Notes: generated by a model from the letters alone, not told the origin. A stretch of 64,000 bases of DNA from UBA2040 sp002384725 (GCA_963926475.1 CAWUXE010000002.1:1-64000), one strand, 5' to 3'; positions 26,601-36,648 are shown, counted from the stretch's first letter. Translations and numbers: made by a program.

Positions 26601-29573
26601 ATGAATTTTAAAAACTTTTTTCAGAAATACGGTATCCATTTCATTGCTGTCGCCCTGTTTTTAATCACCGCGGTAGTTTATTTTTCACCACAGTTTGATG
26701 GATACGGATTAAAGCAACATGACATTGAGCAATTCAAAGGAATGTCCAATGAAATAGTTCATCATAGAGAAAAAACGGGAGAGGAGCCTTTATGGACAAA
26801 TTCCATGTTCGGAGGAATGCCGGCTACACAAATTTCAGTTGTGCATTCAGGAAATATTTTCAACAACGCTGTTATCGCCATCATTAAGATGTTTTCGGCA
26901 CCTGCTGGAATATTCATTCTGCACCTGATTGGGTTCTACATTATGGCCTTGTTGCTTCGTATTAAGCCGATAATCGGTATTATTGGCGCCTTCGCTTTTG
27001 CTTTTTCGTCCTACGAAATCGTAATTATGCAAGCTGGTCACAATTCCAAAGCAATGGCTGTCGCTTTCATTCCCGCAGTGTTAGGCGCTTTTATTTATGC
27101 GTTTAGGACCAATTGGAAGTTAGGAGCGCTGTTTTCCGCTATTTTCATGTGTATTGAAATATCCATGAACCACTTTCAGGTTACGTATTACCTAGGATTC
27201 TTATTACTTGGTTTGGGAATTTTCTTTTTGACCGAAGCAATTCAGAAGAAAGAACTTAAAAACTTTATCCTGGCCACAGGAGGTATAATGGCAGGATATC
27301 TTATTGCACTGTTTATCAATTACGGTATTATTTCCATGACGAATGATTATGCGAAACACACCATTCGTGGCGCCAATGATCTTTCCATTAAACCCGACGG
27401 AACGGCATTAGACGAAGTGCAAACGGGCTTAGACAAGGACTATATCACAAACTGGAGTTATGGTATTGATGAGTCTTTCACCTTGATTTCACCCTATTTA
27501 AAAGGATCACACAATAGTATTGAAATTGGAAATACCAACTTCGCCGAAACGGTTGAAAACATGGATTTCAACAGAGACGAAATGAATGCGATTATGAACA
27601 ATCGACTTTATTTTGGAGAACAACCCATAACCTCAGGACCCGTTTACCTTGGTATTATTGTGGTATTCCTGGCTTTGCTAGGTATGGTATTTTTGAAAGA
27701 CAGAATAAGGTGGGTATTCTTGATCGTGGCTGTTTTGGCTTTGATGCTTTCATGGGGGAAAAACTTTATGGGACTAACCGATTTCTTTATCGATAATATT
27801 CCTGGGTACAATAAATTTAGAACGGTAACTATAATATTAGTCTTGCTCGAGTTGATCGCTCCTTTACTTGCCATTTTACTTCTTCAGAAGTTTTATGAAA
27901 ATAGAGAAGAATTAAAATCAGAAGCAAAGAAATTCTTGATCGTTTCGGGTGTATTTTTTGTATTCCTAGTTGGATTAAAGGTGGTTGGAATCGACAAAAC
28001 GTACGGTTCAGAAAGAGAAAGAGATTCCTATTCTGAAGAGGGGATCGCTCAGTCCGTAACTGAGCAACTTCTGAATTCTGATCCAGCTCAATTTAAGCAG
28101 CAATACAATATTGATTTGAACGACCCAACTCAATTCAAACGCGTTGTAGACACTCAAGTTGAAAGTCAAATATCTAGTTTCACAAACATTCAAAAGGTGA
28201 GAAAAGAAGTAGCCTCCCAATCGTATACAAGATCTATCGTTTTTGCCGTATTGGCTATCGTTCTTTTGGCTTTGTTCTTTTATACAGCTGTACCTTCAAT
28301 AGCTATATTGATAGGTATTGGCGTATTGATTGTGGCTGATTTAGCTATGGTCGACTCGAATTACTTAGGCAAAAGAGAAGCTCAAAATGGCGATTTAATA
28401 CACTGGGTGCCAAAACCAGAAGTTGAGTATCCGTTGAGCCCAATCGATGCAGACATTGCAATAATGGATGCTGAACTAAGTGAGAATCCTTCATTAAAGA
28501 ACAAAATCGATGAAGGAGCGAAACTTGGTAAAGAGAAGGCCGAAGAATTAGACTACAGCGGTGCGGATAAAAGTCGAGTAATCAATGATTACAAATTTGC
28601 GGCATTAAATGAAAACACCAATTATCGTGTGTTTGATTTTGACGGTGGTTTTGGTAGTTCAAGAACTTCGTATTATCACAAATCACTCGGTGGATATCAC
28701 GGGGCGAAATTGAGATCCATTCAAAATTTAATGGAGTTCCAACTTTCTCGTTCCAACAATGAAGTATTGAACATGTTGAATGTGAAATACTTTATCCAAA
28801 AAGGTCAAATGAGAGCAAACCCAGGTGCTTTAGGTCCATTTTGGTTAGTTGAACGCGTAAATGTTGTGAAAAGTGCAAATGATGAAATTCGAGCACTTGG
28901 TGGCAAATTCGAGGTTTCGAATGCTGGATCAGGAGAGTTATTGATTAATGGCGAAAAGAAAGCAAGCCAGACGGTTTACGGTTCGGAAGTCATGAAATAT
29001 GTTGTGTCGGGAACAGATACTATCGATGTGAATTTGACCAATGGACTATCTGAAGGTGCAACTGCATATATGGTCATGGATACAAATGGCGTGACGAATT
29101 TAGTTCCTGAGCAAACGATTCAATTGGATGTCACTAGCTCATTCAAAAAACTAGTGGCAATAAAGCTTTCTGAGAAATTCGAAGCAGGAAAAGAAGCAGT
29201 GATGCTGAGTGATTTCGCTGCCAAACTCGGTCAAAAGAAATATTCAGGTAAAGGCGCGATTAAAATGAAGTCTTATGCACCGAATAAGCTGGTGTATTCT
29301 GCTGATCTTGCTGGAAAACAATTTGCAGTCTTTTCTGAAATGTACTATCCAGATGGATGGTCTGCGAAAGTTGACGGAAAAGAAGTGGAGATTTTAAAAG
29401 TGAATTATGCGTTGAGAGGACTGGAGTTAAAAGGAGGGAAGTATGAGGTTGTGTTTGAGTATAATCTCCCGAAATACAGGTCATCTTATATTACATCGCT
29501 ATTACTATCCGTCTTTCTTTTAGCATTAACGCTCTTCATGCTTTATAAGAATTACACCAATAAAAAATCATAA
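26601..29573 (+). CDS. YfhO-family multi-spanning membrane protein
   Basis: This is a protein of 990 residues with about a dozen transmembrane segments, most in the first half (from about 12 to 470) and one pair near 555-600 and again at the C-terminus (about 960-985). Large extracytoplasmic loops lie between. The early GMSNEIVHHREKTGEEPLW and MFGGMPATQ motifs are characteristic of the family. YfhO proteins have a GT-C-like fold and are linked in Gram-positives to glycosylation of lipoteichoic acid. Here, with a methyltransferase, two glycosyltransferases and a flippase downstream, transfer of a lipid-linked sugar to a surface glycan is plausible but unproven. Confidence 0.9.
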   Translation: MNFKNFFQKYGIHFIAVALFLITAVVYFSPQFDGYGLKQHDIEQFKGMSNEIVHHREKTGEEPLWTNSMFGGMPATQISVVHSGNIFNNAVIAIIKMFSAPAGIFILHLIGFYIMALLLRIKPIIGIIGAFAFAFSSYEIVIMQAGHNSKAMAVAFIPAVLGAFIYAFRTNWKLGALFSAIFMCIEISMNHFQVTYYLGFLLLGLGIFFLTEAIQKKELKNFILATGGIMAGYLIALFINYGIISMTNDYAKHTIRGANDLSIKPDGTALDEVQTGLDKDYITNWSYGIDESFTLISPYLKGSHNSIEIGNTNFAETVENMDFNRDEMNAIMNNRLYFGEQPITSGPVYLGIIVVFLALLGMVFLKDRIRWVFLIVAVLALMLSWGKNFMGLTDFFIDNIPGYNKFRTVTIILVLLELIAPLLAILLLQKFYENREELKSEAKKFLIVSGVFFVFLVGLKVVGIDKTYGSERERDSYSEEGIAQSVTEQLLNSDPAQFKQQYNIDLNDPTQFKRVVDTQVESQISSFTNIQKVRKEVASQSYTRSIVFAVLAIVLLALFFYTAVPSIAILIGIGVLIVADLAMVDSNYLGKREAQNGDLIHWVPKPEVEYPLSPIDADIAIMDAELSENPSLKNKIDEGAKLGKEKAEELDYSGADKSRVINDYKFAALNENTNYRVFDFDGGFGSSRTSYYHKSLGGYHGAKLRSIQNLMEFQLSRSNNEVLNMLNVKYFIQKGQMRANPGALGPFWLVERVNVVKSANDEIRALGGKFEVSNAGSGELLINGEKKASQTVYGSEVMKYVVSGTDTIDVNLTNGLSEGATAYMVMDTNGVTNLVPEQTIQLDVTSSFKKLVAIKLSEKFEAGKEAVMLSDFAAKLGQKKYSGKGAIKMKSYAPNKLVYSADLAGKQFAVFSEMYYPDGWSAKVDGKEVEILKVNYALRGLELKGGKYEVVFEYNLPKYRSSYITSLLLSVFLLALTLFMLYKNYTNKKS

Positions 29574-29575
29574 GT

Positions 29576-30448
29576 ATGCATCACTTGTTAAGAAGTGTTC
29601 TTTTTAGATTATTGAAATTTCCACCAACCTATTTGGTGGGGATGGTTATGCTTAGATTTTTAAGAATGCTAAAGAATAAAACGTACAAAAACAAAGAAGA
29701 ATTCGTCACCATCAAAAACTTTATGGGGTCGTTAAAAATGACGGTCAACAAGAATAGCACGATGGGCGGAGCCATTTATTGGTATGGTTTTCACCATACT
29801 AGTGAATTACTCTATTTGTCAAAAACGTTGAAATCGCATATGACCTTTGTTGATGTTGGGGCAAATCAAGGCGAATTTAGTTTGTATGCTGCTTCTATTC
29901 TAAAAGAAGGGCGAGTTTTGTCTTTTGAACCTACCGAATGGCAACTAAAATTATTGAAAGAAAACAAAGATTTAAACCACTTTAATAATATAGAAATATA
30001 CGAGTACGGTTTATTAGATGAAAATAAAGAATTGGAGGTATTCACCTCAAATGACACTAAGACTCATCGTGGGCAGCATGAGGGGTTGTCGACCGTTTAT
30101 AAAAGTGAAACACGAAATGTGTCGGAAGGAATTATTGAATTGAAAGTTTTTGATGACCAACATTTTTATACTTTGGAAAGGTTTGACGTATTAAAAATAG
30201 ATATTGAAGGAGCTGAGTTGCCTGCCCTGATAGGAATGGAGAAATCTATTGCTAAATTCAAACCAATTGTTATTATAGAAATGGGTGAGGAAACGTTTAA
30301 GCAGGCTGGATACAGTATTAAAGATGTGGATGCCTTTTTTACTCAATTTGGCTATTCCCCCTATAAGTTTTATAGAGGCAGGTTGATTCCAATCGAAAGT
30401 TATTCTTACGAAGGATCCGATAATCTTGCTTTCATTGCAAATGAATGA
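29576..30448 (+). CDS. FkbM-family SAM-dependent methyltransferase
   Basis: The SAM-binding motif TFVDVGANQGEFSLYAA is at about residues 90-106, followed by SFEPTEWQ and the LKIDIEGAELPAL motif near 205-217, which are hallmarks of FkbM-type O-methyltransferases. The start is two bases after the YfhO stop, so the pair is translated together. The gene overlaps the next glycosyltransferase in an ATGA. Methylation of a sugar residue in a surface glycan is the usual role of this family in such clusters. Confidence 0.9.
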   Translation: MHHLLRSVLFRLLKFPPTYLVGMVMLRFLRMLKNKTYKNKEEFVTIKNFMGSLKMTVNKNSTMGGAIYWYGFHHTSELLYLSKTLKSHMTFVDVGANQGEFSLYAASILKEGRVLSFEPTEWQLKLLKENKDLNHFNNIEIYEYGLLDENKELEVFTSNDTKTHRGQHEGLSTVYKSETRNVSEGIIELKVFDDQHFYTLERFDVLKIDIEGAELPALIGMEKSIAKFKPIVIIEMGEETFKQAGYSIKDVDAFFTQFGYSPYKFYRGRLIPIESYSYEGSDNLAFIANE

Positions 30449-31560
30449 AAAAAAAGAAAGTCTTATTTATAACAAATTGGTACCCTAATTCAAGTTCTTT
30501 AAACCTGGGTGTTTTCATTAAACGTCATGCTGAATCTATACAATTAATTGCTGAGTTGACGACCGCAGCTATTACCATCTCTCCATCAAATAAGATCTTC
30601 GAAAAACAAGTCCATCAATCAAAAAACGAAAGTGTCGGTCATTTGGTTCATATTGAAATCAAGAGCAAGCTTTGGAAGTTGATTACTTATATGCCGTACT
30701 TTCAATATCGATTGATTAAAAAAGAATTGAAGAAAATAAATCACTTTGATTTTGATTTGGTGCAATCCAACGTGCTTTTCGCCGCTGGGTTAATAGGGGC
30801 TAGATTCAGTAGAAAACTAAATATTCCGCTTATTCACGTTGAGCATTGGTCAGGAATTAGTGACTTTTTAAAAAAGAGCGTTTATAAAAGGCAAGGATTC
30901 AATGCCTTAAAAAAGGCGAGTGCCGTTGTTTGTGTTTCAGATTTTTTTAAAAATGATATCAGCCAATCAATACCAAATAAGAATATCTGGGTTATACCAA
31001 ATGTAATTAGCGACGATTTTCAGGTTTCAGATAAAAAAGAATCAAGCACGATACGATTTTTAGCTGTTGCTCATTGGTCATTTCCCAAGAAACCATCTTT
31101 GTTTATAAACGCTCTTAGTTCTTTGGCAAAAACGGGCTTAACTTTTGAACTGACTTTTATTGGCTCAGGGGAGTTGCAAGAACAGATAATTAATGAAGAC
31201 TTCCCCTTTAAGATATCCTTCTTAGGAGATATTAAAAACAAAGATCTCGTGAGTTACTATCAAGAAGCTGATGTTTTCTTGCATGCCTCATCCTATGAAA
31301 CTTTTTCCGTGGTGCCAATTGAAAGTCTACTAACGGGAACACCAGTTATAGCAAGCAAAGTAGGTATTTTACCTGAAATCATTAATGAGGATAATGGTAT
31401 TTTATGTGATGACACATTAGAGGATTGGATATTCGGTATTCAGAAGGTGGTGAATACAAAATATGATGAGGCAAAAGTAAGGAAATCGGTTGAAGGTAAA
31501 TTCAGCATGGAAACCGTTTCCGACAAGTTTAATGAATTATATAATTCTGTTTTAGAATAG
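30445..31560 (+). CDS. Group 1/GT4-type glycosyltransferase
   Basis: The N-terminus ITNWYPNSSSLNLGVFIKRHAE is typical of GT4 enzymes of the GT-B fold. The donor-binding half has KKPSLFINAL near residue 215 and the acid motif HASSYETFSVVPIESLLTG near 278-296, including the E-x7-E pattern (ETFSVVPIE). It is probably cytoplasmic, using a nucleotide sugar for a lipid-linked glycan. Length of 371 residues is normal. It is the last plus-strand gene of the YfhO-FkbM-GT operon, and its end faces another glycosyltransferase across 85 bases. Confidence 0.9.
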   Translation: MKKKKVLFITNWYPNSSSLNLGVFIKRHAESIQLIAELTTAAITISPSNKIFEKQVHQSKNESVGHLVHIEIKSKLWKLITYMPYFQYRLIKKELKKINHFDFDLVQSNVLFAAGLIGARFSRKLNIPLIHVEHWSGISDFLKKSVYKRQGFNALKKASAVVCVSDFFKNDISQSIPNKNIWVIPNVISDDFQVSDKKESSTIRFLAVAHWSFPKKPSLFINALSSLAKTGLTFELTFIGSGELQEQIINEDFPFKISFLGDIKNKDLVSYYQEADVFLHASSYETFSVVPIESLLTGTPVIASKVGILPEIINEDNGILCDDTLEDWIFGIQKVVNTKYDEAKVRKSVEGKFSMETVSDKFNELYNSVLE

Positions 31561-31579
31561 TCGGGTTATATAAAATGGA

Positions 31580-31645
31580 TTACTCCTCTTCAATAACTTG
31601 GTTGATATACTTTTCTTCTCCAGTTTCGTTATATGCAGTGTATAG
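31580..31645 (-). pseudogene. In-frame coding-like extension after the glycosyltransferase stop
   Basis: Beyond the TAA at 31646-31648 the same frame stays open for 21 codons to a second TAA, giving LYTAYNETGEEKYINQVIEEE split as LYTAYNETGE and EKYINQVIEEE. This is protein-like in composition. A single CAA-to-TAA change would have shortened the enzyme by 22 residues. Chance openness over 66 bases is not unlikely, so this is weak. Confidence 0.25.
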
Positions 31646-32905
31646 TTATTCTACAAATTTAATGAAATTTGAAACATGGTTTTTTGTTTCGAATTGAACA
31701 AGATTTTTTCTTTCAGAATGAAGTGCGTCGTTATTATAAAGTTCAAACGAAGCCAACAAGTATTTTTTTAACCCAACTGAATCTGTATAATTAAACAAAC
31801 GTCCAGATTCTGTAGAAATTATAGCTTGATTTAAATCGCCGTCCTCAGGTCCAATCGCCAAAATCGGTCGCTTAGAGTTTAAATACTCAAAAAACTTACC
31901 GGTCAATGTGCCCCCCACATTTCCTTGATTATTAACGATTAACAATAGCATCTGCGTTCTACGTTGCATCAATACACTTTCCTTGTGCGATAAATTACCT
32001 CTGAGATGTACGAATTCCTTTAGTCCATGCTTCTCAACAGATGTAGTAATCGAATTATCTACAAAACCATATAAATCAACTTGGAGTGCCTCTCTGAATT
32101 CTTTGTTTGAAACTATTAATTCGGCTAAAACTTTCCAAAGTAATTCTGGATTTCGAGAGTTGGGAAGTGATCCAAAATGCGAAATAGAGAACTTATCAGT
32201 TAATGCGGAATCGAAATTTAAATCAAATTCAAAACCATTGGTAACCACTTCAATTTTTCTTTTGCTCAATTCAGTCAATTCTTCCGCCACACCAGTGGAA
32301 ATCGTTACCACATGATCCGCTTCATTTAAAACGCTGTATTCTAAATCTTTATTTTTGCGTATTGCTCTTTCATTCGAACTCAAATCCTCTGCAAAGTCTA
32401 TTCCAGACCAAGGGTCACGAAAATCTGCTATCCAATGTACATTTAATTTCCGTTTCAAATTTCGACCAATAAGGTGCAGACTATGCGGTGGTCCTGTTGT
32501 TATTATGGTTGTTATCTCAGGATTTGCTTTCAAATATTTTTTTAAAAAGCGAGTACTTGGTCGAATCCATAACATCCGCGCATCAGGAATGAATATATTT
32601 CCTCGAACCCAAATCAATGCTTTTGTAATGAATGATTTTTTTTTCTTGTGCGTGAATCCCGAACCGCCACTTTTAGACTTTAAAAATTGGTTGGGTTCAA
32701 TTATTTTACGCTTAATAATCTTAAGATCTGACGAAACTTCAGCCAACAAATCATCGTCAAAAATAGGGTAGGCGGGATTTTCAGGACAGTAAACGGTTAA
32801 TTCCACATTGTTTTCCGCGAAATATTTGGACATTCTTAACCATCTATGTACACCAGCACCTCCAGCAGGTGGCCAATAATACGTGATTAGCAGGGCTTTT
32901 TTCAT
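31646..32905 (-). CDS. Glycosyltransferase, GT4-like, 419 aa
   Basis: The ATG at 32905 is the start; a frame from 32914 would need a TTG. The N-terminus (LLITYYWPPAGGAGVHRW) is the usual glycine-rich motif of bacterial GT-B glycosyltransferases, with a DFRDPWSG motif near residue 165 and a donor half with GTLTGKFFEYLNSKRPILAIG near 345. It is cytoplasmic or peripheral to the membrane and probably adds a sugar to a surface glycan. It stands alone on the minus strand inside a plus-strand glycan cluster, with its own TAAATTTG promoter box just upstream (about 32921). Confidence 0.85.
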   Translation of the reverse strand: MKKALLITYYWPPAGGAGVHRWLRMSKYFAENNVELTVYCPENPAYPIFDDDLLAEVSSDLKIIKRKIIEPNQFLKSKSGGSGFTHKKKKSFITKALIWVRGNIFIPDARMLWIRPSTRFLKKYLKANPEITTIITTGPPHSLHLIGRNLKRKLNVHWIADFRDPWSGIDFAEDLSSNERAIRKNKDLEYSVLNEADHVVTISTGVAEELTELSKRKIEVVTNGFEFDLNFDSALTDKFSISHFGSLPNSRNPELLWKVLAELIVSNKEFREALQVDLYGFVDNSITTSVEKHGLKEFVHLRGNLSHKESVLMQRRTQMLLLIVNNQGNVGGTLTGKFFEYLNSKRPILAIGPEDGDLNQAIISTESGRLFNYTDSVGLKKYLLASFELYNNDALHSERKNLVQFETKNHVSNFIKFVE

Positions 32906-32913
32906 GTTTGTCA

Positions 32914-32921
32914 AATTTAAA
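32914..32921 (-). promoter_or_regulatory. Promoter -7 box for the minus-strand glycosyltransferase
   Basis: On the minus strand TAAATTTG, immediately before the ATG at 32905. It fits TAnnTTTG and would give an almost leaderless mRNA; with so short a leader it is only a suggestion. Confidence 0.3.
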
Positions 32922-33021
32922 CAAATTAATAGGTTTTAATTTGTTGCGCTAAGAAAGGTTTTTGAGTTTAGAAGACCGACTTGATGTTTGAATCATTACC
33001 TTCGTTCAACGATAATTATTG

Positions 33022-34515
33022 ATGGGGATAGTTCAAAAAGATGCTTTGCGAATTTCAATTCTTTCCTATTTAGGATTGGTATTGGGCTATTTGAATAAGG
33101 GTGTTTTCTTTATTTGGTTTCTTTCCACTGAACAAATTGGATTGATAAACTTGGTGGTGGCAGTCGGACTTTTGTTCGCTAAGCTATCAAACCTTGGTAC
33201 AATCAATGCAATCTGGAAGTTTTTTCCTTTTTTTAAAAATCCAGACAAACACAATCATGGCTTTTTAAGGTATATCCTATCTATTATATTTATTGGGATA
33301 GTATTGATAACGGTAATTAGCCTGTTTTTTAAATCGGATATTTTGTCCTTTTATATCGAGAAATCAGCTGATTTTGTTGAATATTATTATTGGATAATAC
33401 CAATAGGGATAGCACAGGTCCTGTTTTTTGTTTTTGAAGCTTACCTAAAAAGTATATACAAGAATTTTGTTCCAGTTTTTATAAACGACATTCTATATAG
33501 ATTTCTTGTCCTAGTTTCATTAGTGTTATTAGGCTTAAAAATTGTTACGTTTGAGGATTTCCTTAAAATATATTTCACACTTTATATTTTACCGTTTGTG
33601 GCTATTTTACTTTACACTCATCGGTTAGGCGAATTGAACCTCGCTAAAAAACATGTTTTTATTAAAAAAAGTTTAAGGAGACAAATCTTAAATTATTCGG
33701 GGTTTAATTATTTGAATACGGCTGGAGCAATTCTGGTTATGTCAATAGACACTCTGATGATCGGCAGTATGATAGGACTTCAAGCAACAGGGGTATACAC
33801 CACAATAATTTATTTAACGAACGCCCTTTCCATACCTTACATGTCTATCACACGAATTAGTATGCCTATTGTTGCTGAATCATGGAAGGACAGGACCATG
33901 GGGAAATTATCAATTTTATACAAGCAGATCAGTTCAGTTTCCCTTTTTATAGGTATAACTCTGTTTATGTTTGTCTGGGTAAATCGTATTGAATTATTTG
34001 ATCTGCTTCCAAAAGATTTTTCTCCTGGAATTTATGTCTTTCTTTTCTTGATGATTGGCAAGTTATTTGATTTTTTTGGAGGTATAAACGGACACATTTT
34101 TCTAAGCTCAAAGAAATATAAATATGACGTGATTTTTACTTTAGTTCTACTTGTAAATGTCGCTACGCTTAATTATTTCTTAATACCTCTTTATGGAATT
34201 GCCGGTGCTGCCATTTCGACAAGTGTTGCCCTAGTAGTCTATAATTTAGCAAGGATGATTTACGTTTATTTCGCTTTCGGACTGCATCCATTGGAAAGAA
34301 GTCAATTGATTCTACTCGCGTTATTTCTATTGAACGTAATGCTCTTCGAAACTGTTTTCGATTTTCAATTTCATGCTTTGATAGGAGCAGGGCTAAAAGG
34401 AATTCTATTCTGCGTAACCTTCATTTTACCGGTGTACATTTTCAATATAGAACCCAATAGCGTGGATTATATCAAGAAGATTTTGGCGAAAATCGGTGTG
34501 AAAAGAACAGTATAA
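33022..34515 (+). CDS. Wzx-like polysaccharide flippase
   Basis: From the ATG at 33022 (a TTG just before it is not needed) the 497-residue protein has about 14 hydrophobic helices, the fold of the MOP/MATE superfamily. The segment LNYSGFNYLNTAGAILVMSIDTLMIG near the middle (split as LNYSGFNYLN and SIDTLMIGSM) is the typical start of the second half in oligosaccharide flippases. It should flip undecaprenyl-linked or similar glycan units across the inner membrane, serving the two glycosyltransferases and YfhO nearby. It is transcribed divergently from the minus-strand glycosyltransferase. Confidence 0.88.
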   Translation: MGIVQKDALRISILSYLGLVLGYLNKGVFFIWFLSTEQIGLINLVVAVGLLFAKLSNLGTINAIWKFFPFFKNPDKHNHGFLRYILSIIFIGIVLITVISLFFKSDILSFYIEKSADFVEYYYWIIPIGIAQVLFFVFEAYLKSIYKNFVPVFINDILYRFLVLVSLVLLGLKIVTFEDFLKIYFTLYILPFVAILLYTHRLGELNLAKKHVFIKKSLRRQILNYSGFNYLNTAGAILVMSIDTLMIGSMIGLQATGVYTTIIYLTNALSIPYMSITRISMPIVAESWKDRTMGKLSILYKQISSVSLFIGITLFMFVWVNRIELFDLLPKDFSPGIYVFLFLMIGKLFDFFGGINGHIFLSSKKYKYDVIFTLVLLVNVATLNYFLIPLYGIAGAAISTSVALVVYNLARMIYVYFAFGLHPLERSQLILLALFLLNVMLFETVFDFQFHALIGAGLKGILFCVTFILPVYIFNIEPNSVDYIKKILAKIGVKRTV

Positions 34516-35028
34516 TTACTTCTTTACTACAAAAGCCTTTATCGTAACGGTAGAAATAACTGGATCTGTATTGGCCGTAATCGTTACCGTTTTTTGAATC
34601 TCGTTCAATTGCCCTGGATTTGGATGAAACTTGACTTTGATTTTATCACTCTTCCCCGGTGCAATTGGTCCTTCTGGCTTCTCAGGAGTTGTGCAACCAC
34701 AACTTGCCTTTACATTGGAGATAATCAATGGTTTATCGCCTGTATTTGTGACCATGAACTCAGTAAAGTTATCAGTATCTTCAATTACTTTCCCAAAGTC
34801 ATGTTCCAGTCTGTTGAAAGAAAGTGTTGTGACATTCCTTTTCTTATCTTCGATGCGTTTCGCTTCATCTATTGCAATTTGTTTCTGTTCCTCCTTGATT
34901 TCTTCATCTGTTTGAGAGCCTGAGGCAATAGTAGAAACTATTTCTCCTGTTTTTACTTCTGGTTTTTCTTTACAATTTGTAATCGAAATCAATACTGTTC
35001 CGATGATTAGAAAATGGTTGAATTTCAT
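34516..35028 (-). CDS. DUF1573 lipoprotein
   Basis: A lipoprotein signal has its cysteine at residue 19 (ITNC). A charged, K/E-rich linker (about 20-65) precedes one DUF1573 domain. The domain has the hallmark strands DFGKVIEDT, FMVTNTGDKPL and the SCGCT pair of cysteines (about 110-113), then KVKFHPN. DUF1573 is an Ig-like domain of Bacteroidota exported proteins with no defined activity. It is the second gene of an operon with the CtpA-like protease 12 bases upstream, so a role in periplasmic protein handling could be considered. Its stop abuts the flippase stop. Confidence 0.9.
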   Translation of the reverse strand: MKFNHFLIIGTVLISITNCKEKPEVKTGEIVSTIASGSQTDEEIKEEQKQIAIDEAKRIEDKKRNVTTLSFNRLEHDFGKVIEDTDNFTEFMVTNTGDKPLIISNVKASCGCTTPEKPEGPIAPGKSDKIKVKFHPNPGQLNEIQKTVTITANTDPVISTVTIKAFVVKK

Positions 35029-35040
35029 ATTTCGCTATAA

Positions 35041-36648
35041 TTAATTTGTTGCTAAGTTCATTTTATCATAGATATTCTTCTCTAATACCTCAATTGCTTT
35101 TTGAAGAATCTCATTGTTATCGTTGTAGATTTGATAGAATTCAGATGAACCCCATAAATCTCTGGCGAAACTAGCTTTTAATCTTGAATGCAATAAATCT
35201 TTACAGTATTTGTACTCGTCACTTGTATACGTGAAGTCCTTGTTTTCCTTCTTCACATATTTAAAAAAGTCTTCCATAAATCGTTTGTCACATTCAAAGT
35301 TCTTTTTAAATGTTGCAAAATCTGGATAATTTTTTTCCATTTGTTTTCGATTCTTGTCCAAATAATCAAGACCGAATGTGTTCACATAACCACTTCTTGC
35401 AATCACACGATACATGTCATTAATTCCTGCCGTATCTAAAGGAACAAAGACATCTGGCATTATACCTCCACCGCCATAAACGGTGCGTTTGGTAACAAGT
35501 GTGTTGTGTTTTAATGAATCGGGAAACTTAATACTATCTGTTTCAAAATATTCTCCGTGTTCATACCTTCTAGTAAAATCATTTCGGTAATCCTCCTTGC
35601 TATCTTCGTACGGTTTTTGAATGAAACGGCCTGAAGGCGTATAGTATCGTGCAATGGTCAATCGAAGTTGTGAACCATCTTGCAAATCAATTGGACGTTG
35701 AACCAATCCTTTTCCGTACGTTCTGCGACCTACAATCAATCCTCTGTCCCAATCTTGCACCGCTCCTGAAAGAATTTCACTTGCTGAGGCAGTCGATTCA
35801 TTCGTCAGAATAACCAATTTACCTTCTTCCCACAAGCCTTTTCTAACAGCAGTCAATTCACTTCGCGGTTGTTTTTCTCCTTCAGAGTACACGATCAGTT
35901 TATCTCCAGACAGGAATTCATCAGCAATTTTTTGAGCCGTATACAGCAATCCACCTCCATTGTCTTGCAAATCAACGATTAAATACTTCATTCCTTGCTC
36001 TCTAAGACTGATAATGCCTTCTCGAATTTCTTCCAATGAAGTTCGAGAAAAGCTGTTTAGTTTCACATAACCAATTTCAGGACGAACCATATAATAAGCA
36101 TCTACGGAATAAACCGGTATTTTATCTCTTGTTATGGTGAAGAAAATATTCTTGCTTGATCCATTTCTTTTGATTTCAACTTTTACTTTCGTTCCTTTTT
36201 CACCCAGTAGTTTCTCGCGAACTTCATTGTTTTTAAGTCCTATACCGGCAACGTTGACATCTGCAATAGTTACGATTCTATCTCCCGCCATTAGACCAAC
36301 CCTTTCAGACGGGCCTCCAGCTATGGTTTGAACCACTTGCAAAGTGTCTTTGAAAATTTGAAATCGTATACCTATTCCGACAAAACTTCCATTAATTGTT
36401 TCGTTTGCATCGTTCACATCTTCTTTAGAAATATAAGAGGAGTGAGGGTCCAATTCTTCCAACAATGAACGTATTGCGTGGTCTGTAAGTTTATGATCAT
36501 CTACTTTGTCTACGTAAATTTGATCCACGTACGTTAATATTTCAGCAAATCTTTGTGAGTTGGTTTGCGTGGTTTCTTGCGCAATTCCATGATTAGAAAA
36601 AGCAACCATCACCGTCAAAACAAAGGTTTTGAAAAAAGTCTTTATCAT
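35041..36648 (-). CDS. C-terminal processing protease (S41, CtpA-like)
   Basis: The ATG at 36648 opens the signal peptide (ends GIAQ, residue 24); the longer frame from 36693 is not needed. A PDZ domain lies around residues 85-165, and the S41 protease domain follows. The catalytic serine S288 is in STASASE, the lysine K313 is in TYGKG, and DLQDNGGG is the usual oxyanion segment. These periplasmic proteases trim C-termini and control cell-wall hydrolases or envelope proteins. The C-terminal 150 residues are an additional helical region common in Bacteroidota members. It leads the operon with the DUF1573 lipoprotein. Confidence 0.93.
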   Translation of the reverse strand: MIKTFFKTFVLTVMVAFSNHGIAQETTQTNSQRFAEILTYVDQIYVDKVDDHKLTDHAIRSLLEELDPHSSYISKEDVNDANETINGSFVGIGIRFQIFKDTLQVVQTIAGGPSERVGLMAGDRIVTIADVNVAGIGLKNNEVREKLLGEKGTKVKVEIKRNGSSKNIFFTITRDKIPVYSVDAYYMVRPEIGYVKLNSFSRTSLEEIREGIISLREQGMKYLIVDLQDNGGGLLYTAQKIADEFLSGDKLIVYSEGEKQPRSELTAVRKGLWEEGKLVILTNESTASASEILSGAVQDWDRGLIVGRRTYGKGLVQRPIDLQDGSQLRLTIARYYTPSGRFIQKPYEDSKEDYRNDFTRRYEHGEYFETDSIKFPDSLKHNTLVTKRTVYGGGGIMPDVFVPLDTAGINDMYRVIARSGYVNTFGLDYLDKNRKQMEKNYPDFATFKKNFECDKRFMEDFFKYVKKENKDFTYTSDEYKYCKDLLHSRLKASFARDLWGSSEFYQIYNDNNEILQKAIEVLEKNIYDKMNLATN

